NCBI RefSeq assembly: GCF_036231905.1
Contig: NZ_JAZARE010000001.1
Span: 613,029-677,028, forward strand
Source: CAMLIZ01 sp036231905
GTDB taxonomy: Bacteria; Pseudomonadota; Gammaproteobacteria; Burkholderiales; Burkholderiaceae_C
DNA length: 64,000 bases
Reading direction: 5' to 3'
A program made the translations under genes and the position numbers. Shown piece after piece: positions 55,142-63,580 of the stretch (within the stretch, counting starts at the first letter, position 1; every line of letters begins with the position of its first letter). A model generated the notes under the pieces. The model did not search any database. It had not been told where the DNA came from and saw only the letters and a program-made list of their open reading frames with translations.

Positions 55142-55656
55142 GTCGAAGGCGATTCGGCCACCAGCATCAGCACCAGATCGAGCTCGGGGCAGGGCTGCCC
55201 CATGGCGGTCAAGGCCGCGCTGATCTGGCCCCGATGGTGGGTGCCATGGTTGAACACGTGGGCGAGTGTCGCCCCAAACGGCAGCGCGGTCGGCACGCCG
55301 CGGGTGGAGGTGTAGCGCAAGGTGCTGGTGAACAGCGCTTCGTCCATGGCCTCGATCAACGGCAGCCAGCGCGCCGATCCATCGATCAGGCGTTGCGCCA
55401 GGCGTTCGCGGTCCGGCTCCGCCTCGGTGTCCAGCGCGATGCGGGGCGAGACACCTTCCGCAAAGCGCGAGAACCACACCAGTTGCTCGCCGACCAGCAG
55501 GTGGTTCAGCGTGCCGTGGATGCTCTTGAAGAACAGCCCCGCATCGCGGCGGTAGAGCTCGTCGGGCAGTGCTGCAATGTGATCGACCAGCAGGCGGCGG
55601 GTGGCCCAGGCGTTGTAGCGGGCGAGTTGGAGAAAGTGATCGCGCAAGGCGGACAT
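55138..55656 (-). CDS. DinB-family protein
   Basis: 172 aa four-helix protein. Metal-ligand His are in SIHGTLNHLLVGEQ and VFNHGTHHRGQISAAL, the DinB/YfiT pattern. No function assigned; relatives include thiol-dependent transferases. Coupled to bioB. A repeat element lies upstream. Confidence 0.9.
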   Translation of the reverse strand: MSALRDHFLQLARYNAWATRRLLVDHIAALPDELYRRDAGLFFKSIHGTLNHLLVGEQLVWFSRFAEGVSPRIALDTEAEPDRERLAQRLIDGSARWLPLIEAMDEALFTSTLRYTSTRGVPTALPFGATLAHVFNHGTHHRGQISAALTAMGQPCPELDLVLMLVAESPST

Positions 55657-55970
55657 GTCAGTGGCCTCTTTCGGTACCAGTCCCAGCGCGCGGCAAGGCC
55701 GGCGGGTGGCCCACTGCGCTCATGTCCCCCGGGCCCTGCGGGCCCTCCTCCTTTACTTCGCTACGTGGGCCACCCGCCAGCCTTGCTTCGATACACCGAG
55801 CGTTGCGGCCGTCGAACAGCCACGGTGTTGCCGGATCGGGACGGTGGGGCGTTCTGCGGAGCGAAGTAAAGGAGGAGGCGCCGGCCGAAGGCTGGCGCCG
55901 GGGGACATGAGCGCAGCAGAGCGCCCCAGCGGCCCGATCGTGCTCCCGACTCAGCATGTAAAGGGTGACC
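55657..55970. repeat. Inverted pair of REP-like elements
   Basis: This 314-bp gap has no gene. Copy A (55714-55762) and copy B (55860-55916, opposite orientation) share CTCATGTCCCCCGG on one side and CCTCCTCCTTTACTTCGCT on the other. Their centres differ: GGGCCCTGCGGGCCC in A and GGCGCC(AGCCTTCGGCC)GGCGCC in B, both hairpins. Copy A is itself wrapped in an 18-bp inverted repeat (55697-55714 and 55765-55782, 17 of 18 matching). It resembles a dispersed palindromic repeat; it may act in transcription end or mRNA stability. Confidence 0.75.
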
Positions 55971-57578
55971 TCAGATGCGGAACACACCGAACTTCGTGTC
56001 CGGGATCGGCGCGTTCAGGCTGGCCGACAGGCCCAGCGCCAACACCCGCCGCGTATCGGTCGGGTCGATCACGCCGTCGTCCCACAGGCGAGCCGATGCG
56101 TAGTACGGATGCCCCTGCTCTTCGTACTGGGTGCGGATCGGGGCCTTGAAGGCCTCTTCCTCCTCGGGACTCCAGCACCCGCCCTTGGCTTCGATGCCGT
56201 CGCGCTTGACCGTGGCCAGCACGCTGGCGGCCTGCTCCCCACCCATCACGCTGATGCGGGCGTTGGGCCACATCCAGAGGAAGCGGGGCGAGTAGGCGCG
56301 GCCGCACATGCCGTAGTTGCCGGCGCCGAAGCTGCCGCCGATGATGACGGTGAACTTCGGCACCTGGGCGCAGGCCACCGCGGTGACCATCTTGGCGCCG
56401 GCGCGGGCGATGCCTTCGTTTTCGTACTTGCGGCCCACCATGAAGCCGGTGATGTTCTGCAGGAACACCAGAGGGATCTTGCGCTGGCAGCACAGCTCGA
56501 TGAAGTGGGCGCCCTTGTTGGCACTCTCGGCGAAGAGGATGCCGTTGTTGGCCACGATGCCCACCGGCATGCCTTCGATGTGGGCAAAGCCGCACACCAG
56601 CGTCTGGCCGTAACGCGACTTGAACTCGTCGAACTCGCTCGCGTCCACGATGCGGGCGATGATCTCGCGCACGTCGAAGGGCTTGCGTGTGTCGGTGGGG
56701 ATCACGCCCAGCAGCTCCTCGGTGGGCAGCGCCGGCGGGCGCGGCGGTATGCAGGCCAGCGGCTGCGGCTTCGTCCAGTTGAGGTGCGACACGATCTGGC
56801 GCGCGATGGCCAGCGCATGGGTGTCGTTGTCGGCCAGGTGGTCGGCCACGCCAGAGAGGCGCGTGTGCACGTCGCCACCACCCAGGTCTTCGGCCGTCAC
56901 CACCTCGCCGGTGGCCGCCTTCACCAGCGGCGGGCCGCCGAGGAAGATGGTGCCCTGGTTCTTGACGATGACGGTCTCGTCGCTCATCGCGGGCACATAG
57001 GCGCCGCCGGCCGTGCAGGAGCCCATCACCACCGCCACCTGCGGGATGCCTTGGGCACTGAGGTTGGCCTGGTTGTAGAAGATGCGGCCGAAGTGGTCGC
57101 GGTCGGGGAACACCTCGTCCTGATTGGGCAGGTTGGCGCCGCCAGAATCCACCAGGTAGATGCAGGGCAGCCGGTTCTGCTGCGCCACTTCCTGCGCCCG
57201 CAGGTGCTTCTTCACCGTCAGCGGGTAGTAGGTGCCGCCCTTGACCGTGGCGTCGTTGCAGACGATCAGGCATTCCACCCCGCAGACGCGGCCGATGCCG
57301 GCGATGAGGCCCGCGCCCGGCGCGTCGTTGCCGTACATGTTCAGCGCGGCCAGCGGCGCCAGCTCGAGGAACGGGGTATCCGGGTCCAGCAGCATCTCCA
57401 CCCGGTCGCGCGGCAGCAGCTTGCCGCGGCCCACATGCTTGGCACGCGCCGCCTCGCCGCCGCCCTGCACGATGCGCTCGAGTTGCACGTTGAGATCCGC
57501 CACCAGCGCCCGCATGGCGTCGGCATTGCGCCTGAAATCCTCGCTGCGCGGGTTCAGCTTGGTGGCGAGCGTGGGCAT
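55971..57578 (-). CDS. liuB: 3-methylcrotonyl-CoA carboxylase beta subunit
   Basis: 535 aa carboxyltransferase. N-terminal domain: LPRDRVEMLLDPDTPFLELA, GGTYYPLTVKKHLRAQEVA, DSGGANLPNQDEVFPDRDHF and GSCTAGGAYVPAMSDE. C-terminal domain: LQNITGFMVGRKYENEGIA and GSFGAGNYGMCGRAYSPRF. These are MCC-beta signatures. It transfers carboxyl from biotin to 3-methylcrotonyl-CoA. ATG 57578 follows AGGAGAC. The isovaleryl-CoA dehydrogenase (liuA) that usually starts such clusters is not in the window. Confidence 0.95.
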   Translation of the reverse strand: MPTLATKLNPRSEDFRRNADAMRALVADLNVQLERIVQGGGEAARAKHVGRGKLLPRDRVEMLLDPDTPFLELAPLAALNMYGNDAPGAGLIAGIGRVCGVECLIVCNDATVKGGTYYPLTVKKHLRAQEVAQQNRLPCIYLVDSGGANLPNQDEVFPDRDHFGRIFYNQANLSAQGIPQVAVVMGSCTAGGAYVPAMSDETVIVKNQGTIFLGGPPLVKAATGEVVTAEDLGGGDVHTRLSGVADHLADNDTHALAIARQIVSHLNWTKPQPLACIPPRPPALPTEELLGVIPTDTRKPFDVREIIARIVDASEFDEFKSRYGQTLVCGFAHIEGMPVGIVANNGILFAESANKGAHFIELCCQRKIPLVFLQNITGFMVGRKYENEGIARAGAKMVTAVACAQVPKFTVIIGGSFGAGNYGMCGRAYSPRFLWMWPNARISVMGGEQAASVLATVKRDGIEAKGGCWSPEEEEAFKAPIRTQYEEQGHPYYASARLWDDGVIDPTDTRRVLALGLSASLNAPIPDTKFGVFRI

Positions 57579-57693
57579 GCGGGCGTCTCCTGGCGAGGGC
57601 GGTGGGCCGATTCTAGGTGGCGGCCTGGCCCATGAGGCCCACGCAGCGCGCCAACTAGGTTGCAAATCGTGCCAGCGGTTGCCACACTTCGGC

Positions 57694-58713
57694 ATGCCAC
57701 ATCCGCCTGCGCAGGCCGTCACGCCGATCGCCTTCATCCACGCCATGCTCCTGGGCTACCGCAAACACGGCAAGGACCCGGCGGCGGCCCTGCGCGAGGC
57801 ACAAATCACGCCATCCCAGCTGCGCCGGCCGCGCAGCCGCATCACGGCCGCGCAACTCGAAGGTTTTGCCCGCCAGGCGATGCAGGAGCTGGACGACGAA
57901 GCGCTCGGCTGGTTCTCGCGCCGCCTGCCCTGGGGCAGCTACGGCATGCTGGCGCGCGCCTCGCTCACCGCACCCACGCTGGGCGTGGCGCTGGCGCGCT
58001 GGTGCCGGCACCATGGGCTGCTGACCGAGGACATCCGGTTCTCGCTCACCACCCAAGGTGCGACCGCCCAACTCACCATCGACGAGCGCACCGGGCTGGG
58101 TGCGATGCGCGAGTTCTGCCTGCTCACCAGCCTGCGCAACGTGCATGGCGTGGCCAGCTGGTTGGTGGATTCGCGGCTGCCGCTGATCGAGGCCAGCTTT
58201 CCGTTTGCGGCGCCGCCCCACCGGGCGGTGTATCCGCTGCTGTTCCCCGGTCCCGTGCGCTTCGGCGCCGCGCAGGCCGGCTTCAGCTTCGATGCGCAGT
58301 ACCTGAGGCTGCCGCTGCGGCGCGACGAGCGTGCCTTGCAGGCCATGCTGCAGCGCGCGCTGCAGCTCATCGTGCTGCCCTACCGGCGCGACCGCCTGCT
58401 GGTGCAGCGCGTGCGCGAGCTGCTGCGCGAACGGGCGGCCGAGTTGCGTTCGGCGCTGGCGCTGGCCGAGGCGCTGCACCTCTCCGTGCGCACGCTGCAC
58501 CGGCAACTGCGCGAGGAAGGCGCATCGCTGCAGGGGTTGAAGGACGAGGTGCGGCGCGACCAGGCGATGGAGCTGCTGCGCCGCACCCGGCGTCCGGTGA
58601 AGCAGATCGCACTGGCGGTGGGCTTCGACAACGAAAAAAGCTTTTCGCGCGCCTTTCGCCAATGGACCGGCCAGCCGCCCAGCCAGTTCAGACGAGGTTC
58701 GCCGACCCTATAG
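57694..58713 (+). CDS. AraC-family regulator
   Basis: 339 aa. The N-terminal arabinose-binding-like domain (AraC-type PF12625) runs from AFIHAMLLGYRKHGKDPAAA. The C-terminal helix-turn-helix has LALAEALHLSVRTLHRQLRE and ALAVGFDNEKSFSRAFRQWT. Divergent from liuB with 115 bp between. It is the likely regulator of the leucine/isovalerate genes. Confidence 0.92.
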   Translation: MPHPPAQAVTPIAFIHAMLLGYRKHGKDPAAALREAQITPSQLRRPRSRITAAQLEGFARQAMQELDDEALGWFSRRLPWGSYGMLARASLTAPTLGVALARWCRHHGLLTEDIRFSLTTQGATAQLTIDERTGLGAMREFCLLTSLRNVHGVASWLVDSRLPLIEASFPFAAPPHRAVYPLLFPGPVRFGAAQAGFSFDAQYLRLPLRRDERALQAMLQRALQLIVLPYRRDRLLVQRVRELLRERAAELRSALALAEALHLSVRTLHRQLREEGASLQGLKDEVRRDQAMELLRRTRRPVKQIALAVGFDNEKSFSRAFRQWTGQPPSQFRRGSPTL

Positions 58714-58719
58714 AGGTGC

Positions 58720-59574
58720 TCAATAGAGCTCAGAAGAGTGCGTGCTGTAGCGCCACCTCGATGTCGATGCACGGCGGGAGACCCGGTTCAGGCTGGCGCA
58801 AGCCGGGCACCAGTGCCCTTGCCGGATGTTGTTGTACGCAGACTCCCACGTATGCCCCTTGTGGCACTCCCACCTAATTTTGGTGCTCACGTTGACGTAC
58901 CGGTCGGACAAACACCGGCCGCCACGTTCATGGGCGGCTTGGCGCATGTGCTCGATCGTGAGCCTGCGTGCGTCGTGTGCGCAGGAGAGGCACCACTTCC
59001 CGCTGTGCACAATCGACGCTGTCGACAGCCAGCCATGGCCCTTGGCGCAGCGGAACTCATAACGGCCGTGCGACCCGACATACTCGGTCGACAGGCATTC
59101 GCCACCGCGCTCACGGGCAAGAGCACGCAGCCGTTCCAGACCCACTGGATCCCGTTTCGACTGTGCGATGCGGTCCACGGCACAGACTGCGCACCAGGTG
59201 CCTCTCAGCACAAGGGTCGCGCGTGCAGACCACACGTGCCCTGCATGACACTGGAAATCGTGGTGTGCCCTGCCACCCAGGTAGCCGGGCGATAGGCAAC
59301 GGCCGCCGCGTTCGCTCGCAACCCGCTGCAGTCGCTGCAACCCATCCGCACGCAAGTAAGCCGTCGCCTTGGCCTCATTGGCGCAGGTGCGACACCAATA
59401 GCCCTTGAAGATGCGCTGCGCCGGCGCGTCCCATTCATGCCCGGCGGCGCACCGGAAACGGTGTGGCGCCTTCGCGCCCTCATACGCATCACTGAGGCAC
59501 CGGCCGCGGCGCACCGAAGCCGCAGCGTGCAGGCGTTCGAGCTGGCGAGCCTTGAATGTGTCGGAGGTCTTCAT
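58720..59574 (-). CDS. Protein of four tandem zinc-ribbon-like repeats
   Basis: 284 aa. Four copies of a ~65-residue unit carry the same ligand set: a leading Cys in GG-x-CLS, C-x3-H in CxxGHxW, then WCxxC. Positions are C26/C42/H46/C61/C64, C93/C109/H113/C128/C131, C160/C176/H180/C195/C198 and C221/C237/H241/C256/C259. The spacing is 67, 67, 61. The units resemble treble-clef zinc ribbons found with phage-type endonucleases, but no nuclease domain is present. Base composition looks lower in GC than its neighbours. It lies just downstream of the Tle1 effector. Function unknown; nucleic-acid or protein binding is likely. Confidence 0.75.
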   Translation of the reverse strand: MKTSDTFKARQLERLHAAASVRRGRCLSDAYEGAKAPHRFRCAAGHEWDAPAQRIFKGYWCRTCANEAKATAYLRADGLQRLQRVASERGGRCLSPGYLGGRAHHDFQCHAGHVWSARATLVLRGTWCAVCAVDRIAQSKRDPVGLERLRALARERGGECLSTEYVGSHGRYEFRCAKGHGWLSTASIVHSGKWCLSCAHDARRLTIEHMRQAAHERGGRCLSDRYVNVSTKIRWECHKGHTWESAYNNIRQGHWCPACASLNRVSRRASTSRWRYSTHSSELY

Positions 59575-59645
59575 CCTGGTGCAACGAATGCCAAGCTCAG
59601 CTCCACTGCTCGCTGGTGCTTATGTAAGACCTGGCTGATTGGGAA

Positions 59646-61595
59646 CTATCCGATGGTCAAACCGATGGCAGGCCGCAGATCGGCGAATTTGAGCTCGTTG
59701 TCGCCTCCGATGTAGCAGCAGCGCGGATCAGACGGCAAGGTGGCGTCCTTGGCAAACCCGGCCAAAGAGTCGTGCACGAAGTTGTCAAAGAAGTCGATGA
59801 CAAGCGGATCGGTCAGGCCCTGCCCCCGTTCGAATTCGTCGAGATAGGCGTCGAGCAGGCGTTGATAGTGCGGACGCAGCGGCACCGTCGACTCCGCTTG
59901 GAGTGCGCGCACGGCCTCCACGTCGGCCAGCAACTGCCGGTCATAAATGTCCAGGTTGCCCACCAGTTCGCCATCGTGGCTCGGAAGCGTGCGCAGGCGC
60001 CCGCGCTCGCGCAGGTACTCATCGCTGGCGTCTTCGTAGCGGGCCTTTGCCGCAAGGTACGCTCGCTCTTCCACCTCGTGGTCCATGCCGGGATCGGCTT
60101 GCACCGCGCGCATCCATTCCGACTGCTTTCGCTGCATGTCGCGTTCGGCGGCCAACCGTTGCGGGTCTTTCTCCAGCCGCGCCACCTTCGCGACCAAGCC
60201 TTCCCGGCCAGCGGTGGCATCACCGTTGGCGTCGCGCCTGAAAGCAGCCTCCTGGCCCTCGATGATGGGCTTGTCCCGAGCCCGGAGCTTCAAGTGGATC
60301 TTCCGGAAGCGCCAGCGGAATTCCATCTCGCGATAGGCGAGCAACGCATCGCCAAGCTGCCCTCGGCGCCAGCCGCTGGAGGACAAGACCTTGTTGAAGC
60401 GCTCAGCGAGCGCGGGCATGTAAGAGAAGTCGCGCTCGATTCGAGGGTCAGTGAGTGGAAGCAGTGGGACGCCCGCCGCAGTGGCCTCGTCATACATGTG
60501 TCTTAACGGCAGCTTGCTCAGGAGCAGGTCGGCGATGAGGCTCTTGCCACCCTCCCCAGGACGGTATCCGCCTCCGACGTTGGAATGCACGCCAGGATAG
60601 GCGTACTCCGTAGCCCCCGGCGGCAAGGACGTGCCGTCCCAGGCCGTGTCCAAGGGGAACGAATTGCGCGCTTCGTTCATCGCCATCAGGTGCACCGTCT
60701 GCTGCACGATGCCTGGAATGCGCAGATTCTTGGCCCAGCCCATGTGGCCGTCGTAGACAGCCTGTGTGGGATCCGCGCCCGGCGCCTTGCCGAGGGCGAT
60801 CTGCGCCAGGCCGGTGCCGGTCTCTCCTTGCCGACGCCTGGCAAGGCCTCTTTCGAGCGAAGTCCACCGCTTGGCGATCGCCAGCGAGAGCCCGCTGGTG
60901 CTGGCGGGCAGGCCTACCGACGCCACCGTATCGAACAGGCCCAGGAAGTACACACTGCAAGGCTTGTCCACGGAGGGCCAGACAAAACGCCCGGCAGTGC
61001 CCTTGCACTGGGCCTCCACACGGCGCACAAAGGCGCGCGCCAGCGCTGCGCCACGAGAAAAACCGAACACCGACAGCTTGATGTCCACGATCTTGTCGGC
61101 CGGGTGCTTTGCAATGGTTTCTTTCAGCCACTGCATCGCCTTGTCCAGACGCTGGTCGCCGTACTTGCCGAAGGCCATGCCGTCATCGTCCCCGATGTCG
61201 CCGATCAGGCGAAAGTACGTGCCGAGGCCGGGGATGTAGAACGCATAAGTGCCGGAGTCCTGCAAGTCATCGGGATGGGCCAGAAAAAGGCGCGCGACGT
61301 TGCTGTGTTCATCCGTCGGCTTGTCTGCGTCCAGGTTGTTGCCGGTTCCATCGAAGAAGAAGGCGAGCCTCAAGGCGACCTTGCAGGTGAAGGCCGGCTG
61401 CCGGCCTTGCAAAGCTTCTTGCACGCATCGCGCTTGTTCAATGGCGCTGGGCTTGGCCACCGGGGCGGCCGGGGCGGGCACCACGGGCGCATGCAGCGTT
61501 TCGCTGGCGGAGGCGCTGCTCGCCAGCGCCTGGGCCGGCTGCTGCCGGCTGGGCCCGGCCGCTGCGGGCACGCCCTTGTCACTTGAGTTGGTCAT
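59646..61595 (-). CDS. Type VI secretion lipase effector, Tle1-like (DUF2235)
   Basis: 649 aa from ATG 61595. After a 65-residue Ala/Pro-rich N-terminus come the DUF2235 marks ALRLAFFFDGTGNNLDA (about 75-90), a nucleophile elbow VFGFSRGAALARAF (Ser180), YFLGLFDTVASVGLPA and the His-bearing YPGVHSNVGGGYRPGEGG. A charged helical C-terminal part follows. Family members are phospholipases delivered by VgrG into the periplasm of rivals. It overlaps the first DUF3304 gene by 17 bp, the standard effector-immunity coupling. Confidence 0.9.
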   Translation of the reverse strand: MTNSSDKGVPAAAGPSRQQPAQALASSASASETLHAPVVPAPAAPVAKPSAIEQARCVQEALQGRQPAFTCKVALRLAFFFDGTGNNLDADKPTDEHSNVARLFLAHPDDLQDSGTYAFYIPGLGTYFRLIGDIGDDDGMAFGKYGDQRLDKAMQWLKETIAKHPADKIVDIKLSVFGFSRGAALARAFVRRVEAQCKGTAGRFVWPSVDKPCSVYFLGLFDTVASVGLPASTSGLSLAIAKRWTSLERGLARRRQGETGTGLAQIALGKAPGADPTQAVYDGHMGWAKNLRIPGIVQQTVHLMAMNEARNSFPLDTAWDGTSLPPGATEYAYPGVHSNVGGGYRPGEGGKSLIADLLLSKLPLRHMYDEATAAGVPLLPLTDPRIERDFSYMPALAERFNKVLSSSGWRRGQLGDALLAYREMEFRWRFRKIHLKLRARDKPIIEGQEAAFRRDANGDATAGREGLVAKVARLEKDPQRLAAERDMQRKQSEWMRAVQADPGMDHEVEERAYLAAKARYEDASDEYLRERGRLRTLPSHDGELVGNLDIYDRQLLADVEAVRALQAESTVPLRPHYQRLLDAYLDEFERGQGLTDPLVIDFFDNFVHDSLAGFAKDATLPSDPRCCYIGGDNELKFADLRPAIGLTIG

Positions 61596-62148
61596 CGGTG
61601 CACCACGGGTAGTCGTGTGAGACGCCAGGGCGTCGGCCCTCAGCGTTCCTTTGAAGTCGCAGTCGCGGGGGTGAATGGCCTTCGGTGACGGCCGCCTCGA
61701 CATGGCCGTCGGGGTAGAAGTGCACTTCCAGCGCGCGGGGCTGGCCGCGCGGGGGTTCGGAGACCCATGCCTCCGCTTCTCTCCACAAGCCGCGCCGGTG
61801 AACGGGCGAGAGGCCATAGGGGCTCATCTGCTGGTACTGGCAGTAGGCGCCGATCCACCTCACTTTGAGCCGGATCGGCAGCGGCGTGCCCGGGGCGTAG
61901 CTGACGCAGCAGACGCTTTTGCCACCGCCCGACGCAGGGCCACTCTCGAAGATGTTGCCCCCGCCCTGGCCGTTGACCGTGAAGCTTTCGATGTAGTCGT
62001 CGGTGTAGTTGTAGCCCTGGATCAGCAGCGCCACCGGCTGGTCGGCTTCGGCGGTGACTGCGGCGGTGGGAGCGGCGGCCACCGCGCATCCGGCCAGCAC
62101 GACCATCAAGGAGACCAAGAGAAACAGGCGGGCAATCAGACATTTCAT
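61579..62148 (-). CDS. DUF3304 lipoprotein, probable Tle1 immunity protein (copy 1)
   Basis: 189 aa. The lipobox is VVLAGC at residues ~17-22. The core is shared with the next gene: LLIQGYNYTDDYIESFTVNG, then QGGGNIFESGP, GGGKSVCC, PGTPLPIRLKVRW and RALEVHF(Y/F)PDGHVEAA. Lipidation fits a periplasmic immunity protein guarding against the lipase. The stop overlaps the effector start. DUF3304 genes commonly stand beside Tle1 effectors; neutralisation has not been shown here. Confidence 0.85.
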   Translation of the reverse strand: MKCLIARLFLLVSLMVVLAGCAVAAAPTAAVTAEADQPVALLIQGYNYTDDYIESFTVNGQGGGNIFESGPASGGGKSVCCVSYAPGTPLPIRLKVRWIGAYCQYQQMSPYGLSPVHRRGLWREAEAWVSEPPRGQPRALEVHFYPDGHVEAAVTEGHSPPRLRLQRNAEGRRPGVSHDYPWCTDDQLK

Positions 62149-62714
62149 GACTGCATCTCGGCTGCACTGCAAGGCGGCCTCGGTCGCGCGGCGCCCGGGC
62201 GGTTGTAGTCCGCATCGCGCGGCAGCTTCAGCCGTGGTGGCGAGTGCCCTGGGGTGATGGCGGCCTCCACATGGCCATCGGGAAAGAAATGCACTTCCAG
62301 CGCTCGCGCCGGCGCAACCGGTGGCTCCGTGAGCAGAACCTCTGCCTCGCTCCAGCGGGGGCGCCGCCGCTCCCGCGTTTCTCCATACTGGTTGGTGGTG
62401 GTGTAGCTGCAATAACTCGACGTCCAACGCACCTTCAGCCGGATGGGCAGCGGCGTACCCGGTGTGTAGCTGGCACAGCAAACGCTCTTGCCGCCGCCCG
62501 ATTCGGGGCCGCTCTCGAAAATGTTCCCCCCGCCCTGGCCATTGACCGTGAAGCTCTCGATGTAGTCGTCGGTGTAGTTGTAGCCCTGGATCAGCAGCGC
62601 CACCGGTTCGCCCTGGGGCATAGGCGCTGCCCCGCTCCCTTCAGCAGCGCAAGCACTTAGCAAGCAGGCCAGCAGTGCGGAGGCGACGGGCAGTTGATGT
62701 CGAACCGGTCTCAT
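62145..62714 (-). CDS. DUF3304 lipoprotein, probable Tle1 immunity protein (copy 2)
   Basis: 189 aa paralogue of the gene downstream, with lipobox CLLSAC. About 60 residues in the core are nearly identical to copy 1, also at the DNA level, while the N- and C-termini differ. It is overlapped by ATGA at both ends. Duplication of immunity genes next to one effector is common in T6SS islands. Either copy may be the real antidote. Confidence 0.85.
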   Translation of the reverse strand: MRPVRHQLPVASALLACLLSACAAEGSGAAPMPQGEPVALLIQGYNYTDDYIESFTVNGQGGGNIFESGPESGGGKSVCCASYTPGTPLPIRLKVRWTSSYCSYTTTNQYGETRERRRPRWSEAEVLLTEPPVAPARALEVHFFPDGHVEAAITPGHSPPRLKLPRDADYNRPGAARPRPPCSAAEMQS

Positions 62715-63580
62715 GCCTTTTCCTCCATCGCGCGGTCCATGGCCTGTGCCAGTGTGATGCGTTGGCCTTGCACCGCCTGCAGCAGTTCCGCCCACGGTGG
62801 CCGCTTGTCGAACCCATCCTCCAGTCGCGCGGCGAGAACACACAGCGCCACGCGGTCGGGGTGCTGCGTGAGCTTCAGTTCGTCCGCTCGTGCCAGCCAG
62901 CGCCTTGTGAAAGACACCCGGTCGGCAGCCGGCATCGCAAGAAAGGTTTGCGGCACCTGCCTGACGAGTTCGGGCATGACCGAGTCGACCTCAGCCGCAT
63001 GCAACAAGCCGGAGAACTGCTTGTCGGTGAGGCGCAGCGGCGGCGCGAACGGATCGGGTGACGATGCGCCGGCGAGTTCGATGCGCAGCAGCGTCCGTCC
63101 TCGGTCGAGGTGAAACCATGCGGAGCCTACTGCAAGGTACGACGCGCGTTGCGCCGGTTCCAGCAGCGATTCCAGCGCGGGGAGCACGCGCGGGTCGAAA
63201 TAGCGCAGCAGCATCGCCTCCCCGTCAGGCAGCGCGGTTTCAGTGCGAGCTCGAAGCCGATGTGCCAACGCGAAAGGGGCCAGCGGCGAGTGCATCCAGG
63301 TGACAGCGGAATGCTGGCGGGCGAGCTCCAGCGTCCAGTGCAGAAGTGGCGCGGAGGTGTGTGCGGCCACCTCGACAAGCCAGGGGCTGGCGAGCTGGGC
63401 CTCCTGCCGCAAATCACCGAGCAGGCAGATGCCGTTGTTGTACCTCAACCGATCCAGCGCTGCCGCTGCGGTCTTCCGGAGGTTCGCGAGATCCAGCGTC
63501 GCGTAAAGACGCTCGTCTGCAGCGCTCATGGCGCAGAGAGCTTCGGCCGGCGAAGGCGTGCCCGAGAGCATCGTGGTCAT
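62711..63580 (-). CDS. DUF4123 adaptor/chaperone for the T6SS effector
   Basis: 289 aa from ATG 63580 (MTTMLSGTPSPAEALCAMSA). It shows the DUF4123 pattern: SPWLVEVAAHTSAPLLHW in the N-terminal half, then LLRYFDPRVLPALESLLEP. Such Tap/TEC-type proteins load effectors onto VgrG. It is translationally coupled to the VgrG gene upstream and the immunity gene downstream (ATGA). Confidence 0.87.
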   Translation of the reverse strand: MTTMLSGTPSPAEALCAMSAADERLYATLDLANLRKTAAAALDRLRYNNGICLLGDLRQEAQLASPWLVEVAAHTSAPLLHWTLELARQHSAVTWMHSPLAPFALAHRLRARTETALPDGEAMLLRYFDPRVLPALESLLEPAQRASYLAVGSAWFHLDRGRTLLRIELAGASSPDPFAPPLRLTDKQFSGLLHAAEVDSVMPELVRQVPQTFLAMPAADRVSFTRRWLARADELKLTQHPDRVALCVLAARLEDGFDKRPPWAELLQAVQGQRITLAQAMDRAMEEKA

